Below, piece by piece: positions 16,169 through 21,650 of a stretch of DNA of 21,650 nt. The DNA comes from DASWJQ01 sp964517315 (GTDB lineage Bacteria > Chloroflexota > Anaerolineae > Anaerolineales > E44-bin32). The notes beneath the pieces were generated by a model that was not told the origin of the DNA, made no database searches, and saw only the letters and a program-made list of their open reading frames with translations. Within the stretch, counting starts at the first letter, position 1; the number at the start of each line of letters is the position of its first letter. Position numbers and translations under genes: made by a program. The stretch lies in the NCBI GenBank assembly GCA_964517315.1, contig CAZFCJ010000062.1, forward strand, positions 1-21,650, given 5' to 3'.

Positions 16169-17368
16169 ATGACCGTGGAAAAGTTCGTGCCAGGAGAAGT
16201 TGTCGACAGACTTCCGACCCGCAGTGAAAGGCTGGGCAGGATCGCGGCGGAAATGGACCCAATCGTGCATTTGGGTTATGGGGATGTCGGCTTCGTGACC
16301 CCGGATCACATCCGCGAGGCCGCGAAGCTTGCCATCAAGCATGGCCACACTCGCTATGAGAACGTCACCGAACTTCACGAGGCCATCGCCGAGAAGCTGG
16401 CGCGAGACAACGGCATCGAGGTCAATCCCGCGACGGAGGTGCTCGTCGCTGACGGTTGCAAAGCGGTGTGCTCGCTTCTTATCCAGACTTTCGTCTCCCC
16501 CGGCGATGAGGTGATCCTGTTCTCACCGGGCTCCTATAACTACGACAACACACGCTTCCAGGGCGGCGTGCCGGTCGAAGTTGAGCTGCGATCCTCGCGC
16601 GGCTTCCGGATCAACGCGGACGAGCTGGCCGAAGCGATCACCCCCAAGACCAAAATCATCTCATTGACAACGCCCGATGCACCGACCGGCACTGTCCACC
16701 CCCGTGAAAATTTGGAGCAGGTTGCGGAACTGGCACAGGAACATGATCTGCTGGTCATTTCCGACGAGATCTACGAGAAAATCAACTATGGATCAACGCC
16801 ACATTTCAGCATCGGCTCCCTGCCAGGCATGCACCAGCGGACCATCACGGTCAACGGCTTCTCGAAGGGATACGCGATGACCGGTTGGCGGGTTGGGTAC
16901 GCTGCGGGCCCGGAGAACGTGCTGAATATCGTCAAGCGCGTCAACGCCCTCAGCACAATCTGGCTTAACGCGGTCGCACAGTACGCTGCGCTTGCCGCGT
17001 ATGAGGGTCCCCAAGAAGCGGTCACACTGATGGTGCAGGAATACAAGCGGCGCATGATGGTCCTGCATGCAGGCATCAATGAGATCGAAGGGCTTGAGAT
17101 GCGCTTTCCGGACGGCACCTATTATGGTTGGGTCGACCTCGCCCCACTGGGCTTGAAGTCCGACGTGTTCGCTGAGCACCTGCTCTTGACCGAGCAGGTA
17201 CAGGTCAATCCGGGCCTATCTTCCTTCGGCACGAAGGGGGGCGACGCTCGCGTTCGGGTGTCCTGCTCGGCGCCCGAGTCCGAGCTGCGGGAAGGGTTGA
17301 CGCGCCTGGACCGCGCGGTCCAGCGGCTGAAGGATCGTGGCCCTACCCTATGGGAGAGGGGCCGCTGA
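16169..17368 (+). CDS. class I/II PLP-dependent aminotransferase
   Basis: This fold-type I aminotransferase transfers an amino group between an amino acid and a 2-oxo acid using pyridoxal phosphate. With the ATG at 16169 (GAGGTG eight bases upstream) it has 399 residues. The PLP lysine is K233 in NGFSKGYAMTGWRVGY; D199 and Y202 lie in ISDEIYEKI; the second Arg of RVRVSC near the C-terminus would hold the substrate carboxylate. The usual NPTG motif reads APTG: A171 replaces the Asn that normally hydrogen-bonds the cofactor ring oxygen. A TTG 30 bases earlier is a weaker start. It lies 97 bases after the amidase and 117 before the CoA ligase, on the same strand. The amino-acid substrate cannot be told. 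Confidence 0.9.
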   Translation: MTVEKFVPGEVVDRLPTRSERLGRIAAEMDPIVHLGYGDVGFVTPDHIREAAKLAIKHGHTRYENVTELHEAIAEKLARDNGIEVNPATEVLVADGCKAVCSLLIQTFVSPGDEVILFSPGSYNYDNTRFQGGVPVEVELRSSRGFRINADELAEAITPKTKIISLTTPDAPTGTVHPRENLEQVAELAQEHDLLVISDEIYEKINYGSTPHFSIGSLPGMHQRTITVNGFSKGYAMTGWRVGYAAGPENVLNIVKRVNALSTIWLNAVAQYAALAAYEGPQEAVTLMVQEYKRRMMVLHAGINEIEGLEMRFPDGTYYGWVDLAPLGLKSDVFAEHLLLTEQVQVNPGLSSFGTKGGDARVRVSCSAPESELREGLTRLDRAVQRLKDRGPTLWERGR

Positions 17369-17485
17369 GGTGTCGCTCGGTGCGTTCGGCCCGACGAAGG
17401 TCTGGATGCGCCTGCCACTAATGCGTATAGTTGGGTAAAGCTGAGGCCACATTGATCACGATTCAGAGGAGGTGGGCGGGCCTTC

Positions 17486-19063
17486 GTGAAAACCTATGAC
17501 GATCTGCCGCGCGAGTTCAACCTCGCGTCTTATTTCCTCGATCGCAATCTGGAAATGGGGCGCGGCGCGGCAACGGCTCTGATCTGTGAGGATCGGGCGT
17601 ATACCTACCAGCAGGTCGCCGAGCGGACGAATCAGGTCGGACATGTGTTGCGCGAGCTCGGAATCGAAATTGAGGACCGGGTTCTTCTGGCCTTGAGTGA
17701 CGGACTGGATTTCGTGGCGGCCTGGTACGCGGTGGTGAAAGTCGGGGCTGTCGTGGCGGAGGTGTACACGTTTCTCCAGGAGAAGGACTACGAATACTTC
17801 CTGAACTACACGCGGGCTAAGGTTGTGGTGGTGGATGGCACAACGTTGGATGTGATGAGGGAGGTGGCCCCGCGCTGTCCACACCTGCGGGCGCTGCTGG
17901 TCGTCGGGGGCGACCCGGACCTGCGAGAGGGGGAATTCGACTTCGACACGATGGTTGAAGCCGCGCCCAGGGACCTCCGGGCGCAGGCGACCACGAAGGA
18001 CGACATCGCGATTTGGAAGTTCACGACCGGCAGCACCGGAGATCCAAAAGCGGCCGTCCACTGCCATCATGACCCCTTCATCAGCTTCTCGACCTACGCG
18101 CGCCGGGTTGTGGAGATCGAATCCGACGACGGCGTGGTCCCAGTTCCCAAACTATTCTTTGGCTATGCGCGTGACTTGACCACCTTGTTTCCGTTCGGAG
18201 TGGGTGCGACCGGAGTAGTATTTCCGCAGCGGACGACCCCCGAGTTGCTAGCGGAGCTGATCGGCCGCCATTCCCCAACAATTGTGGTCAACGTGCCCAC
18301 GATGATGGACGCCATGGTCAACCATCCCCAAGCGGAGGCGTGGGATTTGAGTAGTCTCCGTCTCTGCATTTCCTCCGGCGAGGCGCTCCCGGATGACCTC
18401 TATCACAAATGGATGGAGTTGTTCAATGTGGAGATCCTGGAAGGCATCGGCTCTTCGGAGGCCTACCATATCTATATTTCCAATCGGATCGGGAACGCGC
18501 GCCCGGGCAGCGCGGGTGAGATCGTGCCCGGCTACCGGGCCCTCATCGCCGATGAGAATGGAGATCCGGTGCCGGATGGCGAAACCGGGGAGCTGTGGAT
18601 AGAGGGCGAGAGCAGCGCTCTCCTGTACTGGAATGATCACCAAAAATCCAAGGAAACGTTCGCCGGCGATCGAATTCGTACTGGAGACATGTTCACGCGC
18701 GACGAGGATGGTTTTTTCTGGTACCAGGGACGCGCAGATGACTTGATTAAAGTGGGCGGCATTTGGGTCTCACCTCTGGAAATTGAGGAATGCCTGCGCC
18801 GTCATCCTGGAGTCAGGGAATGCGCTGTAATTGGTATCGAGGAGGCGGGCCTCATGCTGCCCCGGGCGTACGTCGTGGTACAGGAGGGCGATGGTACAAC
18901 TCGGGTCAGCAAGGAGGGGCTGCAGGATTACGTCAGGCAGATTCTCTCGCCGCACAAGTACCCCCGCCAGGTTCGGTTCGTCGAAAACCTTCCCAGGACG
19001 GCATCGGGTAAGCTGAATCGCAAGCAGTTGCGCAGAGAAGCTCAGAGGGAGGCGGAAGGCTGA
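17486..19063 (+). CDS. benzoate-CoA ligase-like acyl-CoA synthetase
   Basis: This ATP-dependent acid-CoA ligase of the ANL superfamily resembles benzoate-CoA ligases most and would convert an aromatic or similar acid to its CoA thioester through an acyl-adenylate. The 525 residues match the family. Motifs are FNLASYFLDRN at the start, the P-loop FTTGSTGDPK (179-188), KLFFGYARDLTTLFPFGVGA, ISSGEALP, EGIGSSEAYHIYISN, and the C-terminal RTGD and PRTASGK (K509, the catalytic lysine of the adenylation state). The P-loop continues PKAAV where PKGV is usual. The GTG at 17486 follows AGGAGGTGG by about 11 bases. A weak promoter with TATAGT at 17426-17431 is possible. The last gene of its operon, it converges on the FAH-family gene. 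The exact acid is unknown. Confidence 0.9.
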   Translation: MKTYDDLPREFNLASYFLDRNLEMGRGAATALICEDRAYTYQQVAERTNQVGHVLRELGIEIEDRVLLALSDGLDFVAAWYAVVKVGAVVAEVYTFLQEKDYEYFLNYTRAKVVVVDGTTLDVMREVAPRCPHLRALLVVGGDPDLREGEFDFDTMVEAAPRDLRAQATTKDDIAIWKFTTGSTGDPKAAVHCHHDPFISFSTYARRVVEIESDDGVVPVPKLFFGYARDLTTLFPFGVGATGVVFPQRTTPELLAELIGRHSPTIVVNVPTMMDAMVNHPQAEAWDLSSLRLCISSGEALPDDLYHKWMELFNVEILEGIGSSEAYHIYISNRIGNARPGSAGEIVPGYRALIADENGDPVPDGETGELWIEGESSALLYWNDHQKSKETFAGDRIRTGDMFTRDEDGFFWYQGRADDLIKVGGIWVSPLEIEECLRRHPGVRECAVIGIEEAGLMLPRAYVVVQEGDGTTRVSKEGLQDYVRQILSPHKYPRQVRFVENLPRTASGKLNRKQLRREAQREAEG

Positions 19064-19084
19064 CTGGCCTCGAACGACATGACA

Positions 19085-19114
19085 GGGCCGTCCTGGCGTG
19101 GATCGCCTCGGCCC
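19085..19114. terminator. hairpin between convergent genes
   Basis: GGGCCG (19085-19090) pairs with CGGCCC (19109-19114), and an inner stem GGCG (19095-19098)/CGCC (19104-19107) closes a 5-base loop. It sits in the 80-base space between two converging genes and could stop both. There is no T run. Confidence 0.45.
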
Positions 19115-19143
19115 ATATGCGAGCGGTCCGACATTCCGTTCCC

Positions 19144-20172
19144 CTAACCGGACGTGTACTCCACGACGGGATTTCGAAGGCTGCCGATTCCTTCGATCTC
19201 TGAAATGAGCACATCCCCCGGCTTCAAGAAGGTGCCTCCTCCGTTGAGCATGTGCTCGCGCAGTCTGTGGAACTCGCCCGGTTCGGCTTGCAGACCTTTG
19301 GCCATCCCGACCCCGTGAGGAGTGCCCGTGGAGATCACATCCCCGGGCTCCAGTGTGACAACATCGGACAGGTAGGAGATGAGCTCCTCCACACTCCAGA
19401 TCATATCGTTGGTGTTGGAGTCCTGCATGACCTGGTCATTGAGCAGGCACCGGATGCGGAGGTCTTGCGGGTCGGGCAACGAAGCGGAGGGCACCAAGAA
19501 GGGGCCCATGGGGGCAAATGTGTCATTGCCCTTGTTGGCGAACCAGTCGAAGAAGAAGAGTTCCCCCGGCCGGACCATCTTGTCGCGGGCTGAGATGTCG
19601 TTCATGATCGTGTAGGCAGCGACGTAATCGCGCGCCTCGGACACGGGAATGTTTTTGGCGCGCCTTCCGATGACCACCGCAAGTTCACATTCCCAATCGA
19701 CGTATTTCGCAACGCGCTTGGGCGGGAGGCGGATCGGTTGGCCGTGACCGATGATCACGTTCTTCGTCCCCTTGTAGAAGAAGAAGGGTTGACGATCGCC
19801 TTTCTCGAAATTTTCCACGAGCATCTCTCGATTGTGCTTGTAGTAATTGGCGCCCGCGTTAAGCACCTTGTACGGAAAGCGAATGGGGGCTTCGATTTGG
19901 ACCTCGCTCAGGGGGAGGCGGGCCAATCCGGGGATGGCTCCTGCGGATTCCAGGCCCTCTGTCAGTTCAATCAATAGGTCAAGATAGAAGTCCCACTCTT
20001 CGAGAATCTCGAGCATCGAGAGCGGGCGCCGCGGGATCGGAGGAAGGGCAGAGGAGGCCTGGTCGCGAAAGGTGTGATAGGTCTGGCTGATTTCATAGAC
20101 GGAGTCGTCGAGGCTGAAGGCCGCTGCGGTTTGTGGACCGTGCTGAATGGTGAGCAGTTTGAACTCGGGCAT
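19144..20172 (-). CDS. fumarylacetoacetate hydrolase (FAH) family protein
   Basis: This metal-dependent enzyme of the FAH superfamily hydrolyses or decarboxylates C-C bonds in beta-diketo or 2-oxo acids, commonly late in aromatic-ring degradation. It has 342 residues from the ATG at 20172, which has AAGGAGA upstream; an ATG at 20190 would overlap that site. The metal ligands are visible: DWECELAVVIG (E161, E163) and MNDISARD (D192). Other family blocks are NAGANYYKHN, GDVISTGTPHGVG and GDVLISEIEGIG. It is the only minus-strand gene between the CoA ligase and the amidohydrolase_2 gene, so it probably has its own promoter, which I could not place. The substrate could be an acylpyruvate or a 2-hydroxymuconate-type acid; this is inference. 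Confidence 0.92.
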   Translation of the reverse strand: MPEFKLLTIQHGPQTAAAFSLDDSVYEISQTYHTFRDQASSALPPIPRRPLSMLEILEEWDFYLDLLIELTEGLESAGAIPGLARLPLSEVQIEAPIRFPYKVLNAGANYYKHNREMLVENFEKGDRQPFFFYKGTKNVIIGHGQPIRLPPKRVAKYVDWECELAVVIGRRAKNIPVSEARDYVAAYTIMNDISARDKMVRPGELFFFDWFANKGNDTFAPMGPFLVPSASLPDPQDLRIRCLLNDQVMQDSNTNDMIWSVEELISYLSDVVTLEPGDVISTGTPHGVGMAKGLQAEPGEFHRLREHMLNGGGTFLKPGDVLISEIEGIGSLRNPVVEYTSG

Positions 20173-20461
20173 GTGGTGTCTCCTTTTCATGGCGGGGGAC
20201 GGGCAAAGTTAACATGTCGCGATCCGACGCGTCGATTTTTTCAACCGAGGGTGGCCCGGGGCTTGATAGTGGACGGGGCGCCGATGAAGGACGCGGGCCC
20301 GTGGCAGATTTATTGCTGTGGCGGGGATACTGGGTTCCGTAATCGAAGACGCTGCCTGGAGCGGCCGAGCATCTCATCTGCGAACGAGGCAGGGGGATTG
20401 TAGCCCAAGGCCCAACATCTTTCCTTCTGCCTACGATCAGTCTCACCGATGAGGAGCAGTG
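20173..20461. promoter_or_regulatory. divergent spacer between FAH and amidohydrolase genes
   Basis: These 289 bases must hold promoters for two divergent genes. I see no convincing -35/-10 pair on either strand. A perfect 10-base palindrome CGACGCGTCG (20225-20234) followed by ATTTTTT could be a protein site or a weak hairpin with a T run. Nothing else stands out. Confidence 0.35.
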
Positions 20462-21367
20462 ATGACCGTCATTGACATCCACACCCACGTATTCACCGCC
20501 AAGAAACCGATCCCCCAAGCGTACATGGACGATCCGCACTGGGACCTCGCCGACCGCATTCTGGGCCCTGAGTTTCGTGCCAAGGCCGAACGTCAGGAGC
20601 ATCTGAGTATCGAAGCGTACGTGGAGAGCATGGACGAATGGGGAATCGACAAGGTGTGCATAAACAATGTGGCCCTGACGGCGGAGGGGGCCCGTGCGAT
20701 GAACGTATTCAACGCGGAGATTGTGGCCGAGTACCCGGATCGGGTCATCGGCTTCGCGGCTGTCCCGATGGCCGCGGAGGAACACGCCGCTAGGGAGCTG
20801 GAATTCGCGGTCGAAAGCTTGGGTTTCAAAGGGGCCAAAATCTACCCATGGCTGCATGGGATCCCGTTGGACGACCCGCAGCTGCGCCCGCTCTTCGAGG
20901 CGGCGGCCGAACTTGACGTTCCCATCCTGACCCACACGATGTCTTTTCCACGGGCGTATACGGGGGCGGGAGGGATCGATTGGTTGGACCCGACATATGA
21001 CAACCCCATGCGAGTGCTGGAGTCCGGAGTGCTGCAGGACCTCCCTAATCTGAAGTTGATCTTCGCCCACTTGGGCGGGGGGATCGTCTTCTACAGGGAC
21101 ATGATCCTGCGCCGCAATCCGGATCTGGAGCCGCTCCTGGACCTCCTGTACGTGGACATCTGTCCCGCAGTTCACTTTGGGGAAGACGAGGTCCGGGCAG
21201 CTCTCGACGCCCTCGGGCCGCAGCGGGTACTGTTCGGGCTGGATTATCCGTGGATCGACCTCGAGGAGTCGAGCCGCTGCGTGGAGCACGTCAAGGCGAT
21301 GGATTTCTCCGAATCCACAAAAGACGCCATCCTGGGGTCCAACGCGGCCCGCTTGTTGCATCTCTAG
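20462..21367 (+). CDS. amidohydrolase_2 family enzyme (ACMSD-like hydrolase or decarboxylase)
   Basis: This TIM-barrel metal-dependent enzyme of the amidohydrolase_2 (PF04909-type) family includes ACMSD, gamma-resorcylate decarboxylase and 2-pyrone-4,6-dicarboxylate hydrolase. The 301 residues fit. The metal site reads DIHTHV (H7, H9), LTHTMS (H158), FAHLGG (H203) and FGLDYPW (D261). The KGAKIYPW segment is typical of the family. The ATG at 20462 lies five bases after GAGGAG; a GTG three bases earlier is too close to that site. The gene stands alone, divergent from the FAH-family gene. Both families often occur in aromatic-degradation clusters, where this enzyme could be a decarboxylase. Family call firm, hydrolase or decarboxylase not resolved. 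Confidence 0.9.
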   Translation: MTVIDIHTHVFTAKKPIPQAYMDDPHWDLADRILGPEFRAKAERQEHLSIEAYVESMDEWGIDKVCINNVALTAEGARAMNVFNAEIVAEYPDRVIGFAAVPMAAEEHAARELEFAVESLGFKGAKIYPWLHGIPLDDPQLRPLFEAAAELDVPILTHTMSFPRAYTGAGGIDWLDPTYDNPMRVLESGVLQDLPNLKLIFAHLGGGIVFYRDMILRRNPDLEPLLDLLYVDICPAVHFGEDEVRAALDALGPQRVLFGLDYPWIDLEESSRCVEHVKAMDFSESTKDAILGSNAARLLHL

Positions 21368-21600
21368 CCCGCCTCGTTCATATCCACCAGTTCCAAGCCC
21401 CCGGCCCCGTGTCCGGCCGGACCTCCTGCCGAACCCAGGACGGGGGCGCGTTTCCTTGGACGCCATAGGTCCACGGGATGTTGGGACTGCGATAGCTGCC
21501 AAACACCGCGCCTTACACGCCGACCGGACAGGTAATTTTCGTTCTCCTGCTTGGTTGGTTATCTAATTCAAACCGGCGCAATGTTTCGACTTTCTAATAA
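21368..21600. other. non-coding tail after the last gene
   Basis: No gene is seen in this stretch. It is GC-rich at first, with a hairpin at 21401-21420, and then becomes AT-rich towards the promoter at the window end. Open frames here carry on from shadow frames of the preceding gene and look non-coding. Confidence 0.5.
21401..21420 (+). terminator. hairpin downstream of the amidohydrolase_2 gene
   Basis: CCGGCC (21401-21406) and GGCCGG (21415-21420) form a 6-bp stem with an 8-base loop, 34 bases after the stop codon. There is no T run, so termination is only possible. Confidence 0.35.
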
Positions 21601-21615
21601 TATACCAGTATTTCC

Positions 21616-21644
21616 TTGACTATCTCAAATGAACATGGTATATA
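21616..21644 (+). promoter_or_regulatory. sigma70-type promoter reading out of the window
   Basis: TTGACT (21616-21621), a 17-base spacer and TATATA (21639-21644) form a strong promoter. It would drive a gene beyond base 21650. The -10 region GGTATATAACT resembles the promoter at 14386-14414. Confidence 0.6.
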
Positions 21645-21650
21645 ACTTCT

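Noticed and set aside
17403..17431. TGGATG-17-TATAGT as a promoter before the CoA ligase
   Set aside because: The -35 is poor and the gene is closely spaced after the aminotransferase, so read-through explains expression equally well.
20225..20241. Palindrome CGACGCGTCG followed by a T run, like an intrinsic terminator
   Set aside because: No plus-strand transcript should end there, and as a hairpin it has only three pairs around a four-base loop.
1..21650. CRISPR arrays, tRNA or rRNA genes, transposases or phage genes
   Set aside because: I saw no regularly spaced repeats, no tRNA-like or rRNA-like sequence and no mobile-element proteins; ordinary metabolic genes fill the window.

Overview
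The window is a GC-rich stretch of bacterial DNA from a draft scaffold: a run of exactly 100 Ns lies at 10385-10484. Shine-Dalgarno sites, tight gene spacing and -35/-10 promoters show a bacterium. The phylum cannot be told from the sequence. The gene content (ECF transporter, HyuA/HyuB, many amidohydrolases, an aryl-CoA ligase and a probable selenoprotein) suits an uncultured soil, sediment or marine heterotroph. TGA ends several intact genes here, so the genetic code is standard and an in-frame TGA is meaningful.

Layout. (A) 1-8418, plus strand: a tightly packed ECF transporter (fused double ATPase, membrane S component, EcfT), then a creatininase-family amidohydrolase, HyuA and HyuB. This reads as an uptake and ring-opening operon for a small cyclic amide or related N-compound; the substrate is unknown. 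(B) 8688-10217, plus strand: an AhpD-like peroxidase domain fused to a DipZ-type thioredoxin-like domain and its C-terminal companion. The reading frame is interrupted only by one TGA, exactly where the second, peroxidatic cysteine of the CxxC motif should be. I read this as a selenocysteine codon (C50-R-Y-U53). (C) 10485-14050, minus strand: an operon transcribed M20 amidohydrolase, YtcJ-like amidohydrolase, COG0523/CobW GTPase (the last cut by the gap). (D) 14051-14586: a divergent control region with a very good sigma70 promoter and an operator-like palindrome. (E) 14587-19063, plus strand: amidase-signature hydrolase, class I/II aminotransferase and benzoate-CoA-ligase-like synthetase. (F) 19144-20172, minus strand: fumarylacetoacetate-hydrolase family enzyme. 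(G) 20462-21367, plus strand: amidohydrolase_2 family enzyme. The window ends on a strong promoter pointing outwards.

Together the genes look like a catabolic island for amide-bearing, possibly aromatic, compounds: import, hydrolysis of cyclic and linear amides, transamination, CoA activation, and C-C or decarboxylative cleavage. A metal chaperone candidate sits beside the metal-dependent hydrolases. The most unusual features are the probable selenoprotein fusion, an ECF ATPase whose defects all fall in one composite ATP site, and a HyuB with a cysteine-rich C-terminal extension.
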